Shown here: piece by piece, positions 55,779 through 64,000 of the stretch
Layout of the letters: each line of letters starts with the position of its first letter
Numbering within the stretch: the stretch's first letter is position 1
Assembly (NCBI RefSeq): GCF_001858025.1
Contig: NZ_LZQD01000010.1
Location: forward strand, 105,941-169,940
DNA: 64,000 nt
Source of the DNA: Trichormus sp. NMC-1
GTDB taxonomy: Bacteria; Cyanobacteriota; Cyanobacteriia; Cyanobacteriales; Nostocaceae
Direction: 5' to 3'
Notes under the pieces: generated by a model
The model's input: the letters and a program-made list of their open reading frames with translations, nothing else
What the model was told of the DNA's origin: nothing
Database searches by the model: none
Program-made: the position numbers and the translations under genes

Positions 55779-58100
55779 ATGGGGCGATTTGAGAAGCGAC
55801 CAGACAACCCACGAATCAGGGGCGACTTACCCAGAGCAGCAGAAAATGCCCTTTGGGATATAGTCGAAGATTTAGAAAATTTGCAACAGAATGTTCTGCG
55901 GTCGTTGCAGGATGATGTCAAGCGCTTAGAAGCTGAAAAAACCCGTTTAGCTAACGACATTCAACGATTGATAGAAGAAAAAGAAAAGTTACAGCAAGCT
56001 CGACAAATTACCGAACAGCAAGTTTTAATTCGTCAGCTGGCGGAAGTTTTGGCAAAACACATATCTTCACAACTACAATCTTCACTGAAGACTTTAGCTA
56101 ATCAATCAATTGAAGGTGAATCTTCTCAACGATCTGCGTTGAGGTCTGCTGAAGTCACAACTCATTCCAGCAGTCAGATCAATGAGAATGTCGGCCAAAT
56201 GTTGGACAATCTTGATGATACTGTCACAATTGCTTTTAGCTCTCTACAACAAGAACTAAAAAATTATCAAAGTCATCTTTCCCAGCAGTTGTCCCGAATG
56301 TACGACCAACAACAGCAAGGGGAAGAGATTTTAGCCGAATTCATTCATCGTCTACGCGGTGAACTGGACAAAACCAAAGAACCAACTACCCTCAAGGTTG
56401 TCACAGGAGGTGCGCCAACTGTATTACAACTGACTGAGCCTTACAAAAACGGTTTCTTGGAAAAATCCTCAGAGAGAATAATTACTGAACCCATTTCTCT
56501 AGTCCCCCAGGAATTACCAAAAAGCGAAACGACATCAACAGAGTCCGTGGTAACTTTATCACCACCACCAGAAAATACAACAGAGCTAAATTCGGTTCTC
56601 ACTTCCAACTGGACAGAACCGCAATCTACACCACCAGAAAATACAACAGAGCTAAATTCGGTTCCCACTTCCAACTGGACAGAACAGGAATCAACACCAT
56701 CACCAGAAAATACAACAGAGTTAAATTCGGTTCCCACTCCCAACTGGACAGAACAGGAATCAACACCATCACCAGAAAATACAACAGAGTTAAATTCGGT
56801 TCCCACTCCCAACTGGACAGAACAGGAATCAACACCATCACCAGAAAATACAACAGAGCCAACTTCTGTCCTCACTCCCAACTTGTCAGCAAGCACAACG
56901 ATATCCCCACCTCCTTTTGCATCAAAACAGCCACCCCAGGAAAATAAAACAGAGCCAATTTCTGTCCTCACTCCCAACTTGTCAGAAAGCACAACGATAT
57001 CCCCACCCCCATTTGCACCAAAGCCCAGACAGGAAGTCACCAGCCGACGACAAAGATCCCGTAGCACCCCAAACTGGTCTCCTGTTCAAGTGGGCTTTTT
57101 GTTGGTTGTGTTGTCAACGGTGGTATCGTCCCTTTACAACGTTGCTATTAAGGCGCTTTTTTACAAAGATTCTCAGATTCTGGGAGAGTTTGAGACACAG
57201 CAATTCATCTCCCCAACCTTGGGTAATATTTTTCTGATCTTGATGCTCAGGTTATTAGTAGTTGTGCCATTGATGCTTCTTTTGGCTCCCATATTACATC
57301 CTCCCATTTGGCAAGACCTGCAAAATCTATTTGATTCAGTCGGCAGAAATGCCACCCCTAATAGTGCCAAAACAAAGCGGGTTTTAATATTGTCAGTGGT
57401 GAGTGGCTGCTTTTTGTTTTTGTCCCAAGTACTTATTTACATTGCCATTGGTACAGTAACTACAGGAATTGCGATCGCTCTGTTCTTTATCTATCCCTTG
57501 ATTAGCGGACTCTTGGCCTGGTTTCTGTTTAGAGAACGTCCTAATTTAATCAGTGCTGGGGCTTACGCTACCATTTTCTGTGGTGAATTAATAATCCTGA
57601 GTACTTATTCCACAGCCATGAGCAATACCTCTTTGGGAACCATCTCCGGAATTATGTCCGGAATAGCTTTTGCTGTATATGTAATTTTTACTAGGTTATG
57701 CGCCACTCAACTGCATCCAGTTTCTTTTGCTTTAATTAACTTCGCCACTATGTTACTGTTAAGCTTTATTTGCTTAATGCTTCCCTTACCTAGTGATTGG
57801 AGTTTAGCAATTAGATCATCCAACTTACTGGAAGTGATTCTAAGTGCTTTTATGTTGGGTGTCCTAACTCTTTGTGCTTATTTATTCAATAACTTTGGGA
57901 TTCGTCAACTAGGTGCGCCACGATCAGCAATTATCGGCGCGGTTGTACCTGTTTTAACGGTGATTTTTGCAGGTTTAATGATTCAGGAAACTTTGGATCT
58001 GTTACAAATTCTGGGAGTTTTATTAGTAACCTTAGGTGCTGTAGCTTTCAGCTTTGAAAAAATGCAAAATCAAGTTAAATCTTCTAGTCCCAATAACTAA
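55779..58100 (+). CDS. EamA/DMT-type transporter with coiled-coil and tandem-repeat N-terminal region
   Basis: A 773-residue composite protein. Residues about 20-210 are a long coiled coil (DDVKRLEAEKTRLANDIQRL and onward). Residues about 264-355 are four 22-23-residue tandem repeats (PENTTELNSVPTPNWTEQES), followed by two diverged copies with a PPPFA tail. A basic patch (SRRQRSRSTPN) leads into about ten membrane helices (about 435-765) forming two EamA drug/metabolite-transporter halves. Ordinary EamA transporters are about 300 residues; the 430-residue cytosolic extension is unusual. Substrate unknown. It lies 220 bases upstream of hetR on the same strand. Confidence 0.87.
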   Translation: MGRFEKRPDNPRIRGDLPRAAENALWDIVEDLENLQQNVLRSLQDDVKRLEAEKTRLANDIQRLIEEKEKLQQARQITEQQVLIRQLAEVLAKHISSQLQSSLKTLANQSIEGESSQRSALRSAEVTTHSSSQINENVGQMLDNLDDTVTIAFSSLQQELKNYQSHLSQQLSRMYDQQQQGEEILAEFIHRLRGELDKTKEPTTLKVVTGGAPTVLQLTEPYKNGFLEKSSERIITEPISLVPQELPKSETTSTESVVTLSPPPENTTELNSVLTSNWTEPQSTPPENTTELNSVPTSNWTEQESTPSPENTTELNSVPTPNWTEQESTPSPENTTELNSVPTPNWTEQESTPSPENTTEPTSVLTPNLSASTTISPPPFASKQPPQENKTEPISVLTPNLSESTTISPPPFAPKPRQEVTSRRQRSRSTPNWSPVQVGFLLVVLSTVVSSLYNVAIKALFYKDSQILGEFETQQFISPTLGNIFLILMLRLLVVVPLMLLLAPILHPPIWQDLQNLFDSVGRNATPNSAKTKRVLILSVVSGCFLFLSQVLIYIAIGTVTTGIAIALFFIYPLISGLLAWFLFRERPNLISAGAYATIFCGELIILSTYSTAMSNTSLGTISGIMSGIAFAVYVIFTRLCATQLHPVSFALINFATMLLLSFICLMLPLPSDWSLAIRSSNLLEVILSAFMLGVLTLCAYLFNNFGIRQLGAPRSAIIGAVVPVLTVIFAGLMIQETLDLLQILGVLLVTLGAVAFSFEKMQNQVKSSSPNN
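56568..56840 (+). repeat. Coding 69-bp minisatellite in the EamA gene
   Basis: Units begin at 56568 (66 bp), 56634, 56703 and 56772 (69 bp each), all multiples of three and each starting CCAGAAAATACAACAGAG. Copies 3 and 4 are almost identical, indicating recent expansion. Two diverged copies follow to about 57030. Confidence 0.93.
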
Positions 58101-58281
58101 ATCACAAAGAGCAATGAAACTCAACTCCTACTAGAGCTTGACTCTCGTCATTTTTCCTAGGCTGAATCATGGGAAAATTGTTAATGTATCTGGGAATCAC
58201 AAAAAAAGTCATGGTTCAATCATAATTAATTATCTGGACGGAAGACTTATATTGCAGTTTGGTGTATACTAGATAATTTAA

Positions 58282-59226
<945 letters not shown>

Positions 59227-59277
59227 AGCCGCAAAAGTTAGAAGACTACTTCTAATTTTTGGCGCTCCTACCTTGAC

Positions 59278-59368
59278 TAATACTGTTTCACTTTAAGATG
59301 GATACAAATGGAAAGACGCAAAAAGACGCGGAGATTCATTTGTAGCTTTAATTAAGTGAATTGATATA
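59278..59368 (-). repeat. MITE-like dispersed element, copy C (reverse)
   Basis: Read on the minus strand: TATATCAATTCACTTAATTA, AGCTACAAATGAATCTCC, two GCGTCT units, TCCATTTGTATCC, CTTAAAGTGAAACAGTATTA. Same element as at 19558 and 42513. Located 52 bases after hetR. Confidence 0.75.
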
Positions 59369-59620
59369 AACTATTTGTGCCAGAGCCTCCACATCTAATC
59401 GGGGATGAAAATCAAGCCAGATATTTTTGATAGCCCTTTTTCATGGCATCAGCGCGGCTAATATGTGTAGCAAGCAAAGTTCTCACATAGTGGTAGTAGT
59501 CGGTCAAAGTTACACTCCCACCCCGAAGATAGTCACCCAAAAATCAACAGGAGGCAGAGGAGCAGGGAGTGTTGTAGCAGGGGTATCTTACCTCACCTAA
59601 ATTAAAGCCAGTTTGAAGAA

Positions 59621-59656
59621 GACACGGGGACACGGGGACACGGGGACGCGGAGACA
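59621..59656. repeat. 8-bp tandem repeat GACACGGG
   Basis: Three exact units and one diverged unit (GACGCGGA). The same unit, on the opposite strand, forms the centre of MITE-like copy B. Confidence 0.8.
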
Positions 59657-59840
59657 CCCCATGTCTAAAGCCAGAGGATTCCAGCAAGGAATGTCTTTTT
59701 TCTTCTCCACGACTGTAGTCGGGGGCTGGAAACCATTTGCGTCGAACGTCCGACACAGGCGACTCTCCGCGTCTGGAGCGTCCTCTTCGGTCAATTTAAG
59801 TAAGCGGCTCTCACCCTTGCTGCCCCCAGTTGCCTTCACC
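59657..59840 (-). ncRNA. Possible orphan TnpB omega-RNA / IS right-end remnant
   Basis: On the minus strand this GC-rich segment ends in AATCCTCTGGCTTTAGACAT followed by GGGG and GTGTC. That resembles the hairpin end (CCCC...GCTTTAGC...GGGG, then GTGTC) I associate with right ends of cyanobacterial IS200/IS605-type tnpB elements, which encode the guide RNA. Several paired segments precede it (CCCCCGACTACAGTCGTGG is one). No tnpB lies upstream on that strand: the gene at 59855 starts at 60430 and is unrelated. Recognition is from memory, not search. Confidence 0.35.
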
Positions 59841-59854
59841 TATGATGGTTGGGT

Positions 59855-60430
59855 TTACTTTCCAATGGGGGTAAATCTTGGTGGGGTTGTAGAACCAGCC
59901 CCGATACTGATAGCTCGATCAGTAGCATCAATACAAGTATCTAAAGCTTGAATCGGGGTGATATCGATTTCCTTACGCAAGCCAACGACACACTGAGCAA
60001 ATGTCACAGGCAACAAACTACGCCCACAGTAGGCTAAAGCGGCTGGGTTAACTGCCTCCTGGGTACTCTTGCTAATGCCAACTACACAGGCAGCTAAATC
60101 TTCAGGACGACGGGCTTGATTGCAGGAATTAAGGGCATCAGCAGGATTAATTTGCGTCTGCTTTTTAATTTGAGCTACACAAGTAGACAACTCTTTTGGC
60201 CGTAAAGTCTCAGCACAACCTTGAGATGCCGCTTGTGGTGTGACACCCACACTCAAAAGTTTTGCGGCACAAACTCGGTAATCATTTTTATAGGAATCTG
60301 TAACAGCTATACTCGGTAGAATAGTTGTCAATAATCCAGCTACAGCTAAAACTGGTGCTGTCAAAATTCTCAAGGTACGATTGCTTTTGTGGTTCTGAAA
60401 ACTGCGAATTTCTTTTTTGGTTGTTAACAT
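59855..60430 (-). CDS. Secreted Cys-repeat protein, unknown function
   Basis: A 191-residue protein. A hydrophobic signal-type segment lies at about 22-42 (ILTAPVLAVAGLLTTILPS). After it, about 38-residue repeats each hold a pair of cysteines: LRPKELSTCVAQI...ALNSC, RRPEDLAACVVGI...ALAYC, LLPVTFAQCVVGL...ALDTC, preceded by one degenerate unit. The regular spacing suggests repeated disulfide-stapled helical hairpins in the periplasm. GGAG seven bases upstream supports the ATG at 60430 over one seven codons earlier. Family name not recognised. Confidence 0.78.
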   Translation of the reverse strand: MLTTKKEIRSFQNHKSNRTLRILTAPVLAVAGLLTTILPSIAVTDSYKNDYRVCAAKLLSVGVTPQAASQGCAETLRPKELSTCVAQIKKQTQINPADALNSCNQARRPEDLAACVVGISKSTQEAVNPAALAYCGRSLLPVTFAQCVVGLRKEIDITPIQALDTCIDATDRAISIGAGSTTPPRFTPIGK

Positions 60431-60775
60431 GGCTATTCTCCAAACACCCAAGGTTATGCTAACTTAGAATCTGCTCAAACTCCTCTACAATCAAGGAATT
60501 TCGGCGCAATTGTCTGCCTAAGGTAGCTCCAAAGCCTGATGATGGGATTTTTCACCATTCTCAACCACAGGGGATGAATTTGGTCTCAGGTTAGACTATA
60601 GTGGATAGTTTGTGGCGAAAACGACTTAAATCATAGTCAACGTTGCGTGAGCAGTGTTTTCGTAACATCTAAGTTAAACGTACCGTGGGACGCATGGGAA
60701 CGCAGGGTCAACCCCTGAAAGCTTGGAAGATACTGCTTTTTAGGCCAAGCCCTATTTAAAGTCAGTACAGTGGAG
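60431..60775. other. Gene-free region upstream of the small rpsD-linked frame
   Basis: No protein-like frame is seen. A hairpin CAGGG-TCAAC-CCCTG lies near 60703-60717 within a moderately GC-rich stretch (about 60640-60750) that could be a structured leader or small RNA on the plus strand. Nothing else was recognised. Confidence 0.35.
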
Positions 60776-60919
60776 ATGAAGTCTTTTGTAAGTGTTTTAG
60801 CTCGTTACTTAGTTCAAGAGGACGAGTATTTAGAGATCGCTTTTCAGGAGATATCTCATTCAACCAAGAATCCTCTAGCTAATTGGTTCGAGGAATGTCA
60901 TAATAGAATATTTGGTTAA
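60776..60919 (+). CDS. Possible 47-residue conserved-looking small protein upstream of rpsD
   Basis: ATG at 60776 opens 47 codons: MKSFVSVLARYLVQEDEYLE, IAFQEISHSTKNPLANW, then FEECHNRIFG and a stop. The composition is that of a real, acidic, helical protein, without low complexity. GTGGAG just before the ATG is too close to be an ideal ribosome-binding site. It ends 30 bases before rpsD and may share its transcript. Function unknown. Confidence 0.5.
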   Translation: MKSFVSVLARYLVQEDEYLEIAFQEISHSTKNPLANWFEECHNRIFG

Positions 60920-60949
60920 AGTTTAAACAGGATTAAATTAAGGAAACTC

Positions 60950-61558
60950 ATGTCCCGATATAGAGGACCACGCCTCAGAATTGTCCGTCGCTTAGGCGAC
61001 TTGCCTGGATTAACTCGGAAAAGCGCTAGACGTGCCTATCCACCAGGACAACATGGTCAAAACCGTAAAAAGCGCTCTGAGTATGCTATCCGTCTAGAGG
61101 AAAAGCAAAAACTCCGCATGAACTATGGTTTGACTGAAAAGCAACTACTACGCTATGTGCGTAAAGCAAGACGTGTAACTGGTTCTACCGGACAAGTATT
61201 GCTGCAATTGTTAGAAATGCGTTTAGATAATACGGTTTTCCGTATGGGTATGGCTCCCACCATTCCCGCAGCGCGTCAACTGGTGAATCACGGTCACATA
61301 ACTGTTAATGGTCGTGTAGTCAATATTGCCAGCTTTCAGTGCCGCCCCGGTGAAGAAGTTGCAGTCAGGAATAAGGAAGCATCCAAGAAATTGGTAGAAG
61401 CTAACTTGCAATATCCTGGTTTAGCTAACCTCCCCAATCACTTAGAATTTGATAAAAACAAATTGACTGGTAAAGTTAACAGTGTGATTGAACGAGAATG
61501 GGTAGCACTCCAAGTTAATGAACTACTTGTGGTGGAATACTACTCACGTCAAGCGTAA
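60950..61558 (+). CDS. rpsD: 30S ribosomal protein S4
   Basis: A 202-residue primary 16S-rRNA-binding protein. It has the N-terminal [20 protein letters not shown] typical of cyanobacterial and chloroplast S4, lacking the zinc cysteines. The S4 RNA-binding domain (about 90-150) reads [20 protein letters not shown] and [19 protein letters not shown] a few bases upstream is a good ribosome-binding site. It stands alone, away from the main ribosomal operons. Confidence 0.97.
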   Translation: MSRYRGPRLRIVRRLGDLPGLTRKSARRAYPPGQHGQNRKKRSEYAIRLEEKQKLRMNYGLTEKQLLRYVRKARRVTGSTGQVLLQLLEMRLDNTVFRMGMAPTIPAARQLVNHGHITVNGRVVNIASFQCRPGEEVAVRNKEASKKLVEANLQYPGLANLPNHLEFDKNKLTGKVNSVIEREWVALQVNELLVVEYYSRQA

Positions 61559-61670
<112 letters not shown>

Positions 61671-61671
61671 A

Positions 61672-62658
61672 CTAACCGCCAATTTGCGACATGGTACGGG
61701 TGTAAACGCCGACAGTACCAGAGTCGCGCTGTTTAAAGTTAATTTCTGCTTTGATGTCGAGTATGTGCTTAACTTGCTCTTGTAATTGAGCAGTGCTAAC
61801 ACCAGCACGTAACGAGGTTTTTAAGTCAATTTGACCAGTTTCGTTTAATAAGCAAGGACGTAGCCAACCATCAGCGGAAAGACGCATTCGGTTACAGCGA
61901 TCGCAAAAACATTCTGACATCTGGCTGATAAATCCTAATGTTCCCTTGGCTCCGGGAATTTGAAACACATCAGCAGGTCCATTACCACGAATTTGAGATT
62001 CTGTCAAGCCCCAACGTTCGCGGATACTGTGACGTAAATCTGCCGAAGATATCCAACCGCGATCGCTAAATAATTGATCATTACCAATAGGCATAAACTC
62101 AATAAACCTGACGTGCCATTGTTTGTCAATGGTCAAAGCCGCTAAATCCAAAATTTCATGGTCATTAACACCAGGAATAACCACCACATTTAACTTCAGT
62201 GGGTCAAAGCCAGCATGATAAGCTGCTTGAATTCCTGCCCAAACTTGCTGCCAACGTCCACGTCCATGATTACCGATAATTTGCTCAAAGGTATCTGGGT
62301 CGAGAGAATCTAAACTAATATTAATTCTTCTCAAACCTGCATTATAGAGATTTTGCGCCATTGGGGCTAGTAAAAACCCGTTGGTAGTCATTGCTAAATC
62401 TTGAGTTTGGGGAAGATTGGCAATTTTTCTAACTAACTCCACCACACCAGGACGTAATAGGGGTTCCCCACCAGTCAAACGAAAACGGGTAAAACCTACC
62501 GGGATAAATACCTCTTGAATTAAGGTGAGGAGTTCATCATCAGTTAAAAGTTGTTGCTTGAGAATATAGTTCAGTTCTGCACCTTCAGGCATACAGTACT
62601 GACAACGGAAATTGCAGCGATCGATTAAACTAATGCGGAGATAGTCTACCTGGTTCAT
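61672..62658 (-). CDS. moaA: GTP 3',8-cyclase MoaA
   Basis: Radical-SAM enzyme of molybdenum-cofactor synthesis: rearranges GTP with SAM. A 328-residue protein. The N-terminal SAM cluster motif is CNFRCQYC (Cys14, 18, 21). The second, substrate-binding cluster is CDRCNRMR with a later Cys in LRPCLL near the C-terminus. GGEPLLR binds SAM. The final GG motif expected of MoaA is present (SQIGG). The cofactor supplies nitrate reductase and related enzymes. No other mo-gene is adjacent. Confidence 0.96.
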   Translation of the reverse strand: MNQVDYLRISLIDRCNFRCQYCMPEGAELNYILKQQLLTDDELLTLIQEVFIPVGFTRFRLTGGEPLLRPGVVELVRKIANLPQTQDLAMTTNGFLLAPMAQNLYNAGLRRINISLDSLDPDTFEQIIGNHGRGRWQQVWAGIQAAYHAGFDPLKLNVVVIPGVNDHEILDLAALTIDKQWHVRFIEFMPIGNDQLFSDRGWISSADLRHSIRERWGLTESQIRGNGPADVFQIPGAKGTLGFISQMSECFCDRCNRMRLSADGWLRPCLLNETGQIDLKTSLRAGVSTAQLQEQVKHILDIKAEINFKQRDSGTVGVYTRTMSQIGG

Positions 62659-62761
62659 GGTTTTTTAGCTCAAAGCTTGGTGAGACTGAATTCTAGACTA
62701 TCTCATTGGTTCTTGATCAGTAGTATAGTAGCAAGGATAGTACGGCAGTATTTTTAATGAG

Positions 62762-63124
62762 ATGAAATGGTCAATTGTGATTAGTTCAGTAATTGGACTG
62801 AGTTGGGAACTAATGGGAACTACAGCCTACGCAGATAATTGTTTTCCAATTCCTAGTTCTTCACAGCAGTTTAATAGAGTCCAGCAGGGGAAAGTAATTG
62901 TTATAGGGCGAATATCCAAATATCCTTACGTTGTCGTAGTTCCGGGAAATGAAGAAATAAAACTTAAATCTATACAACAGTGTGTAACAGATGCGTTTAT
63001 TTCCCAGAACCGACTTGGTAAATTTATCCATGTAGGTGCATTTGATAATTATGCCGCAGCAAAAAATTTAGAAATAGTCTTGCGATCGCGTAAATTAGAT
63101 GCAAGGGTGGTCTACTTTCGGTGA
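62762..63124 (+). CDS. Small secreted SPOR-like protein
   Basis: A 120-residue protein. The signal peptide is about 1-24 (ending TTAYADN). The C-terminal part (about 86-120) reads FIHVGAFDNYAAAKNLEIVL and DARVVYF, the beta-alpha-beta pattern of SPOR/RNP-like domains that bind denuded peptidoglycan. Two cysteines (27 and 78) could pair. The FecR gene starts five bases after its stop, so the two are probably co-expressed. Confidence 0.75.
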   Translation: MKWSIVISSVIGLSWELMGTTAYADNCFPIPSSSQQFNRVQQGKVIVIGRISKYPYVVVVPGNEEIKLKSIQQCVTDAFISQNRLGKFIHVGAFDNYAAAKNLEIVLRSRKLDARVVYFR

Positions 63125-63129
63125 CGTAA

Positions 63130-63960
63130 ATGAAAAAACGCTGGCTGTTATTAAGTGTACTTGTAATTGCAATATTGACTATCAGTCGAGTATCGGCTCA
63201 GAATAACTTCCAGCTAAGAGTCAACCGCTACATAGAAGTTCGCCGTGTTTCTGGAGATGTAACCTATCAAAATGGAAAAACTTCCCGGTCAGCGCGCATA
63301 GGCATAAAACTCAAAAATGTAGGAGATAGCATCAGCACAGGCCAGCGTTCTAGTAGTATGCTGGCGCTGGATACTGGTATTGCTTTTGTTCAAGTTGCCG
63401 AAAATACAAAACTAGAAATTCAAAAACTCCAACAGACTAGAAATGGTGGACATATCACCAATTTACAAGTGAGAAGTGGACAGGTACGGCTTAAGGTGCG
63501 TCCCTTTACACATAAAGACTCCAGCTTGCAAATAGAGACTCCAGCAGGGATTGCAGGTGTGCGAGGTACAGAATTTGGTGTGAGTGTCCAACCCACGGGT
63601 AACACAGGAGTAGCGACTCTCAGCGGCAGTGTATCAACAACTGCTCAGGGACAAAGCGTGTATATTAATAAAGGTTTTCAGAGCTTAGTGATTCCAGGAG
63701 AACCACCATCAGCACCGTTGCCATTGCAAAATGATACCAGCTTAAACTTGCAAGTACTGAAAGAGGCAGGAAATCAACAAGCCCGAATTGTTGCTAAAGT
63801 TGATCCAGTTAACTTAGTCATTTTCGCAAATCGACCGCTGACTACTGATCGCAGTGGAAAATTTGATATTACCATTCCCATGCCAGCTAACCGCCGCGTT
63901 GCAGTCACAGTGACAACACCTTTAGGTAAAAAACAAGATTATGAATTAGTAGTTCCTTAA
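63130..63960 (+). CDS. Secreted FecR-domain protein
   Basis: A 276-residue protein with a signal peptide (about 1-23, LLLSVLVIAILTISRVSAQ). A FecR-like beta domain lies at about 35-190: VRRVSGDVTY, GDSISTGQRSSSMLAL, LQVRSGQVRLKV, ETPAGIAGVRGTEFGV. The C-terminal about 85 residues are a further beta-sandwich-like region. Unlike true FecR it has no partner sigma factor or cytosolic tail, so it is probably a periplasmic or surface structural protein. Follows the SPOR-like gene by five bases. Confidence 0.87.
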   Translation: MKKRWLLLSVLVIAILTISRVSAQNNFQLRVNRYIEVRRVSGDVTYQNGKTSRSARIGIKLKNVGDSISTGQRSSSMLALDTGIAFVQVAENTKLEIQKLQQTRNGGHITNLQVRSGQVRLKVRPFTHKDSSLQIETPAGIAGVRGTEFGVSVQPTGNTGVATLSGSVSTTAQGQSVYINKGFQSLVIPGEPPSAPLPLQNDTSLNLQVLKEAGNQQARIVAKVDPVNLVIFANRPLTTDRSGKFDITIPMPANRRVAVTVTTPLGKKQDYELVVP

Positions 63961-63978
63961 TCTTTTTTGAAATACAGC

Positions 63979-64000
63979 AGGAGTCAGGAGTCAGGAGTCA
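63979..64000. repeat. AGTCAGG heptamer array at the window edge
   Basis: Three units run to the end of the window, the same unit as after rpsD. Its full length cannot be seen. Confidence 0.8.

Noticed and set aside
56441..57067. 208-codon minus-strand frame within the EamA gene
   Set aside because: It is a translation of the opposite strand of the 69-bp minisatellite; the plus frame continues into a clear transporter.
59597..59951. Overlapping 80- and 112-codon frames on both strands beside the Cys-repeat gene
   Set aside because: They pass through an 8-bp tandem repeat and the putative omega-RNA segment; better explained as non-coding.
60890..60905. GGTTCGA resembling a tRNA T-loop
   Set aside because: No flanking stems or anticodon arm; it lies in the small frame before rpsD.

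Overview
The window comes from a filamentous, probably heterocyst-forming cyanobacterium (order Nostocales). An intact 299-residue HetR is present, and the HIP1 octamer GCGATCGC is scattered throughout. Intergenic DNA carries many 7-bp tandem repeats and small palindromes. Typical cyanobacterial genes occur: ferredoxin-thioredoxin reductase catalytic chain, DUF309, Pro/Thr-tailed Ser/Thr kinases, Uma2 and Rpn-like nucleases, and solo tnpB genes. I saw no rRNA, tRNA or CRISPR array. Species cannot be fixed from the sequence alone.

Layout. 1-5.3 kb: rsmE, a frameshifted tnpB, a TPR protein, a small Ala/Pro-rich protein, an alpha/beta hydrolase and a VOC protein. 5.3-10 kb: a two-gene AAA ATPase + cytosolic subtilisin operon resembling the IetAS toxin-antitoxin/defence system, then an Rpn/DUF2887 nuclease-like gene. 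10-16.3 kb: a DUF92 (VTE6-like) kinase, a parvulin + ABC exporter operon whose C39 domain is catalytically dead, decayed TetR and ABC-2 permease fragments, and an M48 homologue lacking its zinc motif. 16.3-17.2 kb: a non-coding stretch with a candidate small RNA and a perfect 323-bp (TATTCCC)46 array. 17.2-27.6 kb: M20 amidohydrolase, bioD, a Ser/Thr kinase whose 5' end is duplicated 2.9 kb away, an intact tnpB, prs, an HD hydrolase, a kinase fused to an LRAT-like domain, and a VapBC-type pair.

27.7-39 kb: typA, two Uma2 genes, a NucS-like nuclease, DUF58, ftrC-DUF309, and the lptA/lptB/lptF envelope genes. 39-55.3 kb: mfd (with a 28-bp palindrome inserted in frame), a CorC/HlyC protein, a solitary C5-methyltransferase, an aldo/keto reductase, rpiA, an SLH protein, dxs, an excisionase-type antitoxin beside a PIN gene broken by an amber codon, a zinc alcohol dehydrogenase and a Pit phosphate transporter. 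55.7-64 kb: an unusual coiled-coil/repeat/EamA transporter, hetR, a possible orphan TnpB omega-RNA end, a Cys-repeat secreted protein, rpsD, moaA, and a SPOR-like + FecR pair.

Most genes are single housekeeping units. Clear functional groupings are the ietAS-like pair, the parvulin/ABC exporter, ftrC-DUF309, the Lpt genes and the toxin-antitoxin pairs. The accessory signal is concentrated in the IetAS-like locus, the two TnpB types, several domain oddities (STPK-LRAT, dead C39, dead M48, EamA fusion) and several families of dispersed repeats, one of which has entered a coding sequence.
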